A DNA stretch of 64,000 nucleotides from assembly GCA_001599815.1 (NCBI GenBank), contig BCIA01000008.1, forward strand, positions 868,001 to 932,000, written 5' to 3'. The notes beneath the pieces were generated by a model. That model saw nothing but the letters and a program-made list of their open reading frames with translations. It searched no databases and was not told the DNA's origin. Position 1 is the stretch's first letter; each line of letters opens with the position of its first letter. Positions 10,152-22,900 of the stretch are shown here, one piece after another. A program made the translations under genes and the position numbers. This DNA comes from Furcasterigmium furcatum (taxonomy: Eukaryota; Ascomycota; Sordariomycetes; Glomerellales; Plectosphaerellaceae).

Positions 10152-13100
10152 TCATCGGAAGATAGCCACACCGAACCTCCTCGTCCACGTGCTGCCCTGA
10201 CTATCCCGGATCGCGACGTCAAAGAAATCAATCCCGGCACTACCGCCAGCCCTGTACGTTGCCGTCGCTCCGCTGACCGAAACCGTCCCCTTCGAAGCCC
10301 CGGAAACCTGGAAAGTCGGGCTCTGGAAGCCCGCAGCAAGCGACGCGAGATCGATCGTGACAGATGCCGACGGGGCAACGAAAGCATGCGGGTCGGCCAT
10401 GAAGTTCAGGTACCCCTCGATGGCGGTGTATCCCGCGCCGCCGGTCGAGCCGTCCCACCAGTCGGCGATACCGTCGTTGTTGGCGTCCCAGGACGCCGGG
10501 CGCACGGTTGTCGGGAAGGACTCCAGGCCGCCGGCGTCTCTGGGGTCGTCGATCAGGCCCCGTTTGCCGCTCTGAGATCCGACGTATGTCGTGGTCCCGG
10601 CCAGCGTTTCGCGGATGATGCGCTTGTCGTGGTCGTCGAGGACGGGTTGGCTGACGCCGGAATCGGAGAGCACACGCTTGTATGCCTCAGTGGAAGTCTG
10701 AGTCTGGACGTGTGGCTCGAAGAATCTGTGCATACTTGTCAGCTCGTCCTACAAAAACGAATGTCCTGGTACACTTACGGTCTCGTGAAGAATCGCTGGT
10801 ATGTCGGTGCCGGTGAAAACGACACAGCGGCGTAGCAGGCGATGTTGGACCGGATCGATGTGCCGTCGCCGGGAGGGAACTGGGTAGAGTCCTGCGTGAA
10901 CACGCCCGGCATGGAGTTTCCAGCGCAATGGTACTGTTGGGCACCGCCGAAATTGTCCTCGTACTTCGGGCAACAATTAGTGACGAAGACCACAGAGAGG
11001 GAAGTGCGGTGAACTCACCGTCGCCTGAAGGGCATATGTCAGGGTGCTCGCCGGGCCTCTCTTGTAGAGGTTGCCGACGAAGTTGACCTGCGATGCGCCG
11101 CCATCGGTGACACGCCCCCCAAAGTTGTACACAATGTTGTTGCGGATGTCAAGACGACCAGCAAAATTGTTGTTCGCATCCAGTCCGCCACCAAGACTCC
11201 ACGACCGCCCCTCGGCATGGGCAATGAGGTTGTGATGGAACGATCCCACGTCTCCGCTGATGGTGGCGGCATAGCCATGGCCGGTACCTGCCGGGTAGTT
11301 CTGGTGGCCGGCGACATTGAGTGGCTCGGAGATCATGTTCCTCTGGAAGGTGATGTTGTGTGCTGAACGTGAGGAGAATGCCTCGTCGATGGACCATCCC
11401 ATAGAGCACCTATCAAAGATGCAGTGGTTGGAGCCCTGGGCTCCCATTCCGTCGACTGTCTGTCCTGAGACCTTGCCAGGCCTGACACGAATGTGCCTGA
11501 CAATGACATCCGAGGCTCCGGCGAGTCCAAAGGGCATTCCTTGAATGACGACGCCCTTTCCGGGAGCAGTTTGACCTGCAATCGTGATGTACTGCGAGTT
11601 GACACTCAAGCGAGACGTCAGAGTAATGATGCCACCCACGTCGAAAACCACGATTCGAGGGCCTGTCTCAACGGTAAGGGCGTGGCGCAAGGTTCCTGGA
11701 TTCGTGTTGTCCGCAAGACTGGTGACCTTGACTACCTCTCCGCCTCGGCCGCCTCGGGAAAATCGTCTGTTTGAAATCAGCTCAAGCCCTTCATGTTTCG
11801 GTGAGACTTGACTTACCCCCATCCCTCAGCTCCGGGGAAGGCAAGCTGAGCAGCTCGGAACATGAAGATCTGGCCGATGTGAGTGGTGCTGCCGGAGACA
11901 ACATCCACACGCCAGTAATACGTCGCGAGGGTGTCAATCCCTTCGCGACGTCAGCAGACTAATCAAATGGAGTTTTCAGTCTCCGTGTAGAACGTACCTG
12001 ACAGCGTCACCTGCGTGCCAGTCTGTCCTAAGCTGACGCTGCGCATTCCGGTCCGAGAAGTTCCCAGGTAGACGTTGTATCGGGCGCCCGAGGCAGACGC
12101 GGCACGCCAGGAGGCAGTCAGACTGTTTCCATTGGGAGTCACACGCTCGTCGCGGTGAGCCGGAGTCGGGAACTTGATGCGGTTTGCCACGGCAGGGCTG
12201 TCAAGCTCGAAGCCATTGAGGAACGCACGGCCATCGCCCGAGGAGTTGAGAGTGAACCGGATCTGCACCGTCTGACTCGACGACGTGACAGTGAAGCTCG
12301 TGTGAGCTGTGCCAGACTCCCAGATGTTATCGACGCGAACGGTTTGCGCGATGTTCTCATTAACTTGTCAGTAGTGGAACAAATCCCCAAGGGCTGTAAG
12401 GGCTTACCGAAGGCAACCTGGTTGCCGCCGACGGCAACGGAGAGGGAGGCGGTGGAGCTCAGCCTGTCCCAAGCATTGTGCCACGACAACAGGGTGTGAG
12501 TTCCGGCACTGAGACCTGTGATGGAAAGGGTTATGGCAGCTCCTCCAGCCTCAGTTGACATGCCCTGGTTGACGAGTCTCTCGCCCAGAGAGGAGAGGAA
12601 CTTGGAGTATCCAAACTTATACCAGCCTCCACGCCAGCGAGCATTGCTGGGGATAGACAGAGAGAACCTTACATTGCCCACGGTCTTGGCCGGGGCGGTC
12701 TCGCTGCCGATGGACCAGAGCTCGAAGTCATCGTCCTCCAGTGGACGAACGCTGATAGGGTTCAGGCCAACACGGATGCGGGAGGTTGGAGGCTGGGGCG
12801 CAGGATTACCAGTTCCCACAGGCGGAGGCGCCGCGGTCGAAGTTGAAGTGGTCGAGGGGCGGCTGCTCGTAGTCGTAGTGGTGACTGGCGGGGGCGGCGC
12901 CTGGATTGTTGTCGCCGGCGGATTGCTGCCCGGCACACACTGCGAGTACCATTCGTTGGAGTATCTTTGAGGTCCCGGGTCAGCTCTTAGTCGTCCACTC
13001 ACCGCAAGCACGAGGATTCACTCACTGGCATATTGCTCCTGATACACACTGGGTTGGGCCCGTCCAGCCATTTCCGCCGCATTGTCCCCAGAGGGCTTGC

Positions 13101-13156
13101 TGCTGAGCAACAGCACTCGCCGCGAAGATCGCGAGCGTAGTAATGAACCGGACCAT
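10152..13156 (-). CDS. secreted CBM1-pectate lyase, multidomain
   Basis: Seven exons fit with consistent phases: 13156-13026, 12964-12408, 12363-11998, 11940-11817, 11766-11019, 10963-10779 and 10734-10152, giving 897 residues. A signal peptide (MVRFITTLAIFAASAVA) leads directly into a CBM1 cellulose-binding module (ALWGQCGGNGWTG ... SNEWYSQC). A Thr/Pro-rich linker follows, then a beta-sandwich carbohydrate-binding-like region and a fibronectin-III-like segment. The catalytic right-handed beta-helix starts at FPGAEGWGRFSRGGRGG, with IVFDVGG and the CSMGWSIDE region. The C-terminal WDANNDGIADWWDG is a calcium-loop-like motif, also known from fungal plyC-type pectate lyases and bacterial PL1-like enzymes. 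The predicted action is beta-elimination of pectate in plant cell walls. The exact PL family needs a profile search. Confidence 0.85.
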
Positions 13157-13858
13157 TTTGCACAGGGTAGTGTGACAAAAGTCCTAAGAGTCAGTCGCAA
13201 GAAGGCCGACGCAAGCATCAGGGGAGCCCAGATATATAGGGGCCTGTTTCCAGAGGCCTGTCACCTCCACCATAGACCATCCCCCGATCACGCACATTCA
13301 GTCTATGGTGGGCATATTTTTCCTCATGCCCGTCCAAATTTGTCCGATTTCCGTATTTATATTCTCTTCCCCAGGTCTTTTTCCCATTGCGAACATTGCC
13401 CGGTCTCATGCCCAATGGGATACCCTGCCATATTCCACCATCTCGGGGTCATCTCCACAATCGGACAATATCCGGACACTTCACATCGGTGGTTAATCTA
13501 GATCGTTTCCGATGCGGACTCAGCCTCAGTGGTCGGAGGACGCCCTCCGCGCCGAGAACAGGGCTCGGCGGTTTATTACAGGAGGGACTGTGGAGGCAAG
13601 ACCCTAGCCGAGGTGGACGTCATTCGGCCCAGGCGATATTCACACAGCAGGTCGATGGCGACTCACCGTGGCGTTCAAAACCCCTCTGCTTTTGTCGTAG
13701 AATCATCCAAATACCACCCACACATCTTGTGCTCTATCCAAGGCTAGGCCCGATGGCGAAATCCCACCTCTGCGATGTGGTATCCAAAATTCCCGAACGG
13801 AAGAGACAGTGCCGAGAATATGCATTTTACCATTCGATCTAGAGAGGATGGGGTGTGC
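13157..13858. other. intergenic, pectate lyase promoter region
   Basis: This holds the upstream region of the pectate lyase and the 3' flank of the large GTPase gene. The open frames on either strand show no family motif. I saw no further gene. Confidence 0.55.
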
Positions 13859-16800
13859 TCAACTATCCCGAGACGTCACAACTTCGCCAAGTAATGCCAT
13901 CTGCTCCTCCACCTCCCTAACGACTTCTTTTACCTCTAGGCAAAGCTGAGGGTTCTGTTGCGTCTCATTCGCCGCGTGTTCCTTGCGCACGAGGTCCAAG
14001 TTGTTCTTGATCTCAACCAAGAAACCATCCACAAGTTCGTCCACCTTCTCTTGCACCTCATTGCAGATATCCTCGAAAAGCCCCTTCGTGATCATCATGA
14101 GCTCCTCGAACAGGTTCTCGTCGGATACGGCATCGATGATGATTTTCTTCCGCTTCGAGTCGACTGCTTTGGTATCTGTGTCGAGATCATATTAGCACAG
14201 TGTCGCAACGCGGGCAATGTCAATGAGTCATCACATTTCAGGTTCTCGCTGTTGCACTCATCGTACGCTGGCTTGAGCAGGTGGACGATGGTGGAGTTTC
14301 TCGCGCCCGAAAACGACTTCTTGTACCATGTCCTAGACGATGGTAATGAGCAGATGGTTCCCCCAATAGAAGCTATCGTCCGACTTACTGGATTTTCTTG
14401 TGGAACAGACTCGTCCAAATGTCCCTCAGATCTTCCAGGAACTTCCGTTGTCTTGACAGTAGCAACTTTCTGAGCGATGCACCCTGCGACTTGTTGCTTG
14501 ACAGCCCGGTCTCTGTCCATGTTCATTAGTTGTTCGGCCAATACACGGTTCTGCCGTCCAAGACGTACCCCAAAGAGACGCTGGTGGGACGACGACCGCA
14601 TCCAGGCTGGTTTGCATTCTTTTTTCCAGGACTTTAAACTCCCGGAGGACGTCTCTCCAGCGAATTTCCGTCTCGTCAGCCATTCCTTGAATCGCTTCTT
14701 GATTCCAATTTCGGGGACCTGGACCTGGCGTATTGTGGTCACCGGAGTTGTTGCAGAAAGCGAGATAGGCGGCTGGAACGTTGGTTAGCTAATTATTTGA
14801 TTCAGACGAGTGGTTTCGTACAGGCAGAAAACTATTCAACCGTCAGCAATGTTAAGCAAAGGTGTCGTAAGTGCATGTTACCTTTCTCCAACTCTCTGCT
14901 GCCTCGGATGCCATACTCGACCAGGCGTACGAGTCTCGAGCTAACGGAAATCAATCCTTGTCAGGATCTTGTTACCCAGGCATCGCGATAAACTTACTTT
15001 CATAGATAGAAGTCCGGAAGATGTCGCTTGCAGCGTGATTCAGCTGCCATATTATGGAGTCTTCTCCCCGTGAGGCCTGCCCAGCTCAGCACAGGAAAGC
15101 ATAGCTTGAGCAGATATAATCTTACCTCCTCCGTCTCGGACTGGAACTTGTCAAGAGCCTCTCGAATCTTCCTCTTGGTCTCTGCATCCGGAGTCTCCGC
15201 GCCAGCCTTGACCCAAGAGTTGACCTTGTCAAGCAGCATGGGGATATCGGCCGTGATGTAACGTGTAAGGCTCTGCATCTGGCGCTCCATCGTCAAGCCA
15301 AGACAGTGTCGACGGAAGGCGATGATTCCACTCAGTTCCAACCACTGAGATGCCTGACCCGATACTTTGTTACGCCACTCGCTATACAATTGGTTGCCCA
15401 GGCAGAAGACGTTGACCCTGCCTCCCTGGGCACGAGCATTGTACGTCTCCATGAGCGCTCTCGTGACGTCGTCATTGCGTGTCTCGATAAGGTACTTTTT
15501 GAGCCTAGGGAAAACTAAGTCAGTTGTCCATGATGCGTCAACCGGCTCAACTCACTCCAGATCTGCTAGTCCTTTTTGCTCCCTGCGAGAGATTAGAATG
15601 GGTCCCGAAGCTCTTGGTTGTCAAGGTGGTACTGACTTCAGCCTCGTCTCTTCTCGGCGGAAGGCTCTCAAGCCCCTGTCGCTGAAAGCATCATCTGCGG
15701 TCTCACTGAGTCGTTCGATCTCCTGTTCCGAAGTATTCACTTGGTCGATGAGCTCCCTAACTCGTTGTTTCCTGTCTTGCCTGACCTCATTGGCTTCAGT
15801 ATGCAACTATCAAGAAGTTAGAGATATCTGGGGCGAGAGAATGCAGGGCCGTCGCACATCAGACATGGTGCACACGATGCCAACGTTTTTGTTCGGTTCA
15901 GCAAGCTTGAAAACCTTGGCAACTCCGTCATCGGTCGCAGCGCGTTGAGTCGCGACCATCGCGAATATATCATCGCACTTCGCAATGGTGGCTTCGGTCA
16001 CCTTAACACGGACAGCGTTGACATCACCTAGTCCTGCACTGGTTGTTAGCAGATTCACCAACTGATCTTGAGAGCTGATTTGCTCTTATTACCAGGCAGA
16101 TCAAAGAGTATGAGTCCGTTGCTTAGGATGTGTGCCTTCAAAAATACCCTTGGAACGTCAGTCACACGCCTTCCGTCGATCTGTTCAGCAATATACGTAC
16201 TTGACGTGTCGTATGTATGGCCAGACGATGTTTTCGCCAGTCGAAGCGGTCGTATTTGCGGTCAGCGCCTCAAGCTTCCCCGAGCATTCCTCTTTGTTAG
16301 CGGTGATGATGTCGCCCGAGGGAGGATCAGGATAGCCTTCCTCCACCCAGCCGCGCATCTCTTGCTTGACACCACCCTCATCGGCGCGAAGTAGGAAATC
16401 TTTGGTCACGCGCTGTTTTCCGAACAGCGTCTGGAAAGTACTCTCGGCGACTTGGACGATGTTGTCGTTGACGTTGTTGGGTTCTTGTTGACGTTGTTGG
16501 CCCTGAGCTTGGGAATCATGATACAGGCGGTACTGCCGAAACAGCTTCTCGACCTGTTCATGCACCTCTGCACGACTGAGCAGTTCGATCTGAATTTTGA
16601 AGTCGTCCCGGTCATGGTGGTGATAAGACGTCGCGACGGATGTACACGCCCAGCCTTGGGCATGCTGCGGTACTCGTCAGTCTGAAATATTTGGTAGGAG
16701 ATTGGTCTTACCGATTTGACAAAGTTCTCCATGTCTAGTAGCGAGTTTAGAAGCCTGCTCTTCCCTGTGATATGTTAGGCCGCACCGCACAGAGGCGCAC

Positions 16801-17919
16801 AGGTTGGCGGAAAAGACACGCACCAACGCCACTTTGGCCGATGAATCCCACGGTCCTGGTGTCCTGGATCTTGAACGCGGCGAGCTTTTCTGCTTGTTGA
16901 TAAAGATCCGCTAGGTGAGAACTGGAGTCTGAATGCAGCTGGTTGCTCCCAAGAACTTCTGTGAGCCTTCGCATCGAGTCTGTAGAGGCGCGGAGTGCAT
17001 TCTGAACGGCTGGAGTGTTGAATTTGCCCTCTGGTGGCCTTTCTGTTCGAATATCATGTCGCACTCCGCCGGTGCCGAGTCGCGAGCTAGATGATTGGGC
17101 TCGAGTGCTCTGTTCGGGCTGGATAATCGGGGAAGTGTCGCGAAATAGTCCGGGGCCCGGACTGAGGGCGAGTGCATTCATGTTCAGGGTGAGGCTCCCC
17201 TGTTGGCGACTTCCGAACGGAGTGGACGAGGAGCGTATTCTCAGATTCCGCATCTCGTTCACGGGGAACGGCGACAGGCCCCTGGAAGAGATGGGAGTAG
17301 CAGCACTGGTGGTTGAGTGCGCCGGGCTCAGCTCCCTCTCAGTGGACGGGATGGGGGTGTCGGCAGCCACGCCACTGAAGCCGGCAGACCGAGCGCGTTG
17401 AGCAACAGCTGGGGTCGTCGGGGGGCTTGCCACGCTGCTGGAGTCAGATACATCTAATATGAAGGGATTCGGCGTGGGCGAACGGCTGTCGAAGCTCCAG
17501 CGAAAAGAGGAACTTTCACTCGTACGTGGCGTCAACAAAGGGGTCGTGGAAGAGGCCAAGCTTTGCGATGGCGCGGCGTCTTCGGCAGGTTCACTTTGCC
17601 ACGACGATTCTCCCGCGGAACGGGATCCCGAGGAAAAGATCTGAGGCACTGGGCGGACTGGTGGAGGAGCATGCCTAGGCGTCCAGGATGCAGTGCTGCT
17701 GGGAGTTCCTTGTCGGCTCTGTGAGGTTGTTGAACGTGACGAGGAGCCGGAAATGGGGTCTGCCCGCGGGGATTGAAGGGATTCCGCCGAAGAGTTGGCA
17801 TGCTCAGGACCCTGGGCCGGGGACGACGGGGTACGAGAAGAGCCGAAGATGAACTGATTACCAGTCAGAGATTGAGTCTTCCAGTGATCCGCAGGCTACC
17901 AACTCACTACGTTAGTCAT
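13859..17919 (-). CDS. large dynamin-like / SLIP-GC-like GTPase
   Basis: Fifteen exons give 1,087 residues with a consistent frame: 17919-17908, 17853-16824, 16764-16712, 16664-16201, 16148-16093, 16033-15858, 15806-15637, 15582-15556, 15504-15126, 15076-14998, 14940-14882, 14788-14569, 14512-14389, 14332-14235 and 14175-13859. The first ~300 residues are Ser/Pro-rich and probably disordered. The GTPase domain follows: G1 GQSGVGKS (split by an intron), G2 region WACTSVAT, G3 DLPG, and VGIVCTMSD at the G4 position. The rest is helical, with an NHAA segment and a coiled-coil tail. This architecture matches the fungal relatives of nuclear GTPase SLIP-GC; their function is unknown. The G4 motif lacks the usual Lys. 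The start (MTNV|FIFGSS) is the least certain part. Confidence 0.8.
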
Positions 17920-19030
17920 CTTGCACCGAGGTTGGATAGCTTGAATATGCTGTTGAGGATGTGGCGAGGTCAGGAGTGAGAATCTGAGAGGGCGAACACA
18001 GGGAATCGGCCGTACGGTCTATTTGACTTCTGTCCTTCGGCCATTACATATGGGAGCAGGTATGGAATTATATGCCTCATGATCTCAAGCGCACATATGC
18101 AGCTCCTTTCCATCCCCTCATCAAAGGGGCATATCATCTCCAAAACGCTGCAGCCTCGCATGCGTAGTTCGTACCCTGACCCCTTGGCAGCGTTCCACGG
18201 CCGAGGCCGATGCAGCCTCCACGAATCACATCGCCCCAGCCCCCGACCCGGAGGTGGCGCAAGTCGAGGAAGCCCACCCCGCGACATATCGCCTGCTATA
18301 TCAGGTTACGGAGTGCAGATAAAAGTGTATCAAGTATCCATGCGAACCAGACTGCTGGGACTGACCGGCTGGCAAGGCAGCCTGCCGCGCCAGGGCGGAC
18401 GAGGATCCAGCTGCGCAGATCAGTTCATCGAGGAATCCGCGTGTCTCAGGTGGCATGCGCCGCGGGTTTGGCTAAGCGCCGACCGTTGGGGCGGATGGCG
18501 TGCGCAAATCCCCAAACGGCGCGGGTGCGCACGTGGCGAGCCGTTCGTCCGTCAAGGCGCATTCTTCAGCTCGAGACCGTGGTCTCACTGCAGCAGGGTC
18601 AGTCTTCATGATTCCAAGGTCGCAGGCCATGATTGATTTGTCTCGAAATGATCGTGTATTTGTGCCCCTTGCAGGGGAAATATTCACATCGAAAAAGGTG
18701 AATCCCATCTACCTATCCGTCGAGAGAGCGTCGTTGATCATTGATCTCACTCAAAACGCCCCGCACCGAAAATCCGATTTCACCTCCCGTAAAACCCGGG
18801 AGGTGCTGCTCAACCTGTCGGCGAGCCAAAAGAGTCCAAAACACCCTCTCCAGCCAGGTCTCCTACAAGACAGCGCTCGCGCAAGAGCGGCCGTCTATGG
18901 ACAAAGAAAAGGCCACCAATCGGCACCATGTGAAGAGTCGCGCAGCCGTGTATGTCAGGGCTCGCCTGAATATGTACAGTGAAGAACGAACAAGAGTTCT
19001 GCCAGGTCCAGTGGTTGAAGCGAAGGCTGC
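17920..19030. other. intergenic, no supported gene
   Basis: The overlapping open frames at 18079-18982 on the plus strand are compositionally driven and contain no domain motif. The stretch holds the promoter of the GTPase gene (minus strand) and the 3' flank of the next minus-strand gene. Confidence 0.5.
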
Positions 19031-19933
19031 TCAGATCCAGAGGGCGGCGTTTGGCCTCTCGGGCCGTGACGGCGCTTCCGTCATGAATGATGTGAAGAGG
19101 CCCTGGATTTCCCCGAGGTACGCATCGGCAGAGAACTTGTGAAGACCCTGCGCCTTCAGCGCCTGCTCCTCCGCGTCGAGAACCGAATGCTTGATGCCGT
19201 AGTCCTCGGCGATCTCCGACACCTGAGCCAGCTCGCGGCCGAAGGGGTGGTGATCCGAATCGGTGGGGAGCTGGTGCTGGAACTGCTGGAAGGCGACGGG
19301 AGGGACTGCGGGGACGGGAGGCTTGACGCTCGGCGTCAGGGAGTTGTGCGAGATGGTGGACGCTGTTGTCGAGCCCGATGAGACTCTGGAGAAGGTCATG
19401 CTGTTCTTGGTGGAGACTGTCCTGTCCGACTCCTTGGACATGGTGGAGACGGATCGCGAGCGGGCGATGGCTTCATACGATGCCTTCTTCGTGTGAGATG
19501 GCGACCGCTTGGGAATGGCCGGGGGAGCCTGTGCTTCCGGCGCAGCGAAGTCCTTAGCCTGGGAGGGCGCGACAAAGTAGCACGAAAGGTGGTTCGGCGC
19601 AGGTCCTGCCGACTTCGCGTCGTCCCTGGGGTCGATATCCGGGCTCGTCGGAGGCGAGGAGGTAGCAGTAACGGGACTCTCTGGCTCCTCATCCGAAGAC
19701 TTGACGGACTGCGCTGTCGAGTTTGACCTGGAGATGTCCGGGGCGTTGTACGAGAGCATGTTGGTGGTGTGGATGAGCTCAACGGGCGCCGAGATCTGAT
19801 TGCGGACCGAGACGCCTGGGGCCCTGGTCGTCTTGCTGCGCTGCGGCATGTTCTCCTTGGACTTGTTGGCGGCAGCGATGTCGATGCTCTGCTTCACCCT
19901 GCGGGTGGTGAATGCTCTGGAAATGGCCGACAT
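19031..19933 (-). CDS. conserved fungal protein of unknown function, low-complexity
   Basis: An uninterrupted 300-codon frame. Residues 1-200 are Ser/Thr/Pro-rich with many potential phosphorylation sites and basic stretches (TTRRVKQS, KRSPSHTKK). The C-terminal 80 residues are more ordered: HHPFGRELAQVSEIAEDYG, then VLDAEEQALKAQGLHKFS and a short helix ending GLFTSFM. This C-terminal block looks like a conserved element of uncharacterised ascomycete proteins, but I cannot name a domain. No signal peptide or membrane span. Translation very likely starts at 19933, as the N terminus (MSAISRAFTTRRVKQSIDIA) begins cleanly there. A nuclear or cytoskeletal regulatory role would be a guess. Confidence 0.7.
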   Translation of the reverse strand: MSAISRAFTTRRVKQSIDIAAANKSKENMPQRSKTTRAPGVSVRNQISAPVELIHTTNMLSYNAPDISRSNSTAQSVKSSDEEPESPVTATSSPPTSPDIDPRDDAKSAGPAPNHLSCYFVAPSQAKDFAAPEAQAPPAIPKRSPSHTKKASYEAIARSRSVSTMSKESDRTVSTKNSMTFSRVSSGSTTASTISHNSLTPSVKPPVPAVPPVAFQQFQHQLPTDSDHHPFGRELAQVSEIAEDYGIKHSVLDAEEQALKAQGLHKFSADAYLGEIQGLFTSFMTEAPSRPERPNAALWI

Positions 19934-22900
19934 GATGAGTGTTGGCCTGGGTGTGAACGGGAAGAGATGAAAGTGAAGCCTTGTTGTCCGGCGACCAGCG
20001 GGCGGTGAACTACTTGGGCGAGACCAGCTGAGGAGAAGGCAGACTTCTGGGGTGATGCTTGCGCGGGGTGACTGGTGCTATTGAATGTGGACTTTCCGGT
20101 TTGGGTGGAAGGTAAGGGTCCGAGGATGTCGGCGTCGATACTGGCTGTGGGCGGTGGTGTGCGGATTCTGCAGTCGTGATTGGATCGGAGGCGGTTTGAC
20201 GTGGGGTGAGTCCTGCACGAGTCTTGGGAGGCGCCAGAGGAGGTAGGTAAGTAGGTTGATGAAGGTTGGTTTTTGAATGACGTTGAGGCGAGAGCCGTGG
20301 TCAAGTATGAGCGTTCAACGTCGAGTGAGAAGAATGAAAACAATGGGTGCTGCGCGCTGGGCGTGAGCACAAAGGAATCCTGTCCAGATGTGATGCAAGT
20401 CGTCGAGACTGGGTGAAGTTCTTGGTCCTTGGGGGAGAACAAAGTGGGCGTTGTCTTTGTTGGCTCGGAGGGAGTACCACGAGTCGCGAAAGGGAACAAG
20501 GGCACGGTGATCGACGTCCCGGATTGTCGAGTATGTCGTCGTCGCGCAGGTGAATAGTAATAGTGGTAAGAGCAGGTGACGCCAGAGGCGCAGTGAGTGG
20601 TGATCGATTGATTGATTGAGAGTCCGTTTGGAAGGGAACGTCGAACCGCGGTGTCTTGGGTTCTGTGCGCGCGAGTACAAGAGGAAGAGTCCGGCACTTT
20701 TGGTGTCTCGTTGTATTCGTCGTCGGCGTCGGTTGTTGTTTTTGTGATCGCAGATCACAAAAAGTATGCTGATGCCCTGAAGGAGGGATGGGCGTCTGTC
20801 GTCTGGCGATAGAATCGAAGGAATGTGTGCGGTCCGAAAGGATTGGGATACCGGTCCTCGGGGCGAGGTTTGCGAAAGGTTGAGGATGGGGGAGGGAGGA
20901 AGAGATCTCGAGAGAAACAACTCAAAAGGAGCGACTCAGGCACAACGCTTGCTGCTTCCAACAGGGGAAGGAGGGAAACGGGGAATATTCAGGTTCTGGG
21001 TCGATCTCGGGCGAGCGTGGGGAGACCCCCCTGCACCTGTTGTCGCTCATTGATTGCGCTAATCTTGAACCCCTCCCTGTCGGCGCAGGGGTAAAGCTCT
21101 GCGTGATTGGCTGTGAATCGGGACCCCTGATCGGTCCCACCAATTACAGCCCCAGTCGCCGCTGGAGAAAAGTTCGTGGGAAGGCGCGATCCCAACGTGG
21201 GTCACTTTGGGAACTGCCTGTCCGGGGCCGCGGTGCTGATGCGCCTCCCAATCGGGCGCCGGCGTTTCGCTGTTTCCTGCCCCTGCTCCTTCGTTCTATT
21301 CACAGACTGAGTGACTTGCTTTGCTTTGCTTGATTCCATCACCTGTCACTCTGGGCCGTCACCCAAGATCCCCTCTGCTGATTCCGGCGTCGAGGTGCGC
21401 CCTGCTGAAGCGAGACAGGCACTGACGCCCGATGCCGCAGATATTCCCCGACTCTTCGGTAGTCCGATGCAAGGGGTTGACGACCGAGCGAGCAGAACTA
21501 TCGACAGACGGATCGTGCCATTACACCGGCGAAGAGGTCGATGTCGTACTGCCCGAGCACCCAGGGACTGTGCAGCAGTGTAGTCCACGGCACCAGATGC
21601 TGCACGAACACGATGCCTCGGCCAAGATGCGGACCTGACGCACACCTGTGCTGTGAGGCGCCTCTGCGTCACTGCGCCGGCCTCGTGGTGCATCGTCAGT
21701 GGTGCGGTGCCACAACGGTCACAGCTCGCCCAGCATGGCCTCCTCGACGTGGCCGTTGCATGGCTTCAGCACCGCCGCCTGCCAATCCCCTCGTCCGAAC
21801 TATGCGACCGACGTGCGTTGCGCCCGGTGGCCTGGGCTCCTTTTCTGGCCAGCATGACGACTGCCATCCCGACCTTATTCGCCCGCGAAACGGCGCCGCA
21901 TCCCACCAGCTCCCACAGACAGGTTCGATACCGACACAAAAGCAAGCTGCATGTATCCAGCTCCCAGTCTCCCAAGAAGAAACGCTGCACGCAGGCAGAT
22001 CTTTTGAGACGTCGACTCCCAAAGTCCCTGCTGTCCTGCTTCTCTCGTCGAAACACACGGACCAGCACCGCCCATCATTGGCTGTGTTCCTGGCGTTTCA
22101 GCGTTTCACACCACGCCCGGGATCCACCAGTGGCGTCTGTGCCTGCGCTAGCGGCCTCCCGTCGTGGACGGCTCAGTGCCCTTGCACCCCCTCCCCTCAC
22201 TGCTCGACAGTCTTCTTTGGCTCTTCAGGGGCTGGGCCGGTTCTATGGATTCGAAGTGGGCATCAGAGTCTTCCATCGGGCTTTTTCAAGCATCATGACA
22301 GGGAGCCCATCCCGGGTCTGCCCTGGGAGAGCGTCACATGTTGATGGGCGACGCCGCATGCGGCACCCAAGGCTGGCGGCGATCATCCGACGGACAATGC
22401 CGCCGCCCATCCCGCCGCCGCGAGACCACACGACTCAGGGGTCAAGTATACAAGTACAGTATCGAGAGCCACGATTCTGGCTTGTCTCGCTTGTCTTACA
22501 CATCTCAGCCCGTGTGTTCTTGCCTGTGAATCAGGAGAGCCGCGCGCAACGTTAGACGAGTTGATCGTGATACCGTCCACGGACGCCCGACGCGCCCCGG
22601 ACTGCCAGAATAGGAGTGCTGGAGACGACAGGCAGGGACTCTCCTGCTTGCCCTGTTTGACAAGCTCCGTGACCTCCATGGTGCGGCCCGCTGCTGGCCC
22701 GAGTCGCGTTTCGAGTGTTGTATAATTACTTAGGGGCGGCGAGGATGCATCGCACCCATTGCATGCCATCTCATCTCTTCATCCAACTGCCTGCGCCACG
22801 GTTTGGAGATTCATGCGGCTCAATGCGGGCATGTACTGCCGTACCACGAGACACGGCGACTTCTGGAAGTTGGGCTCGGGTTTTGCTGACTCGGCACCAG

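Noticed and set aside
21653..22555. 300-codon plus-strand frame in the gene-poor interval
   Set aside because: Arg/Ser/Pro-rich, with no domain, no signal peptide and an overlapping open frame in another phase; looks like GC-rich non-coding DNA.
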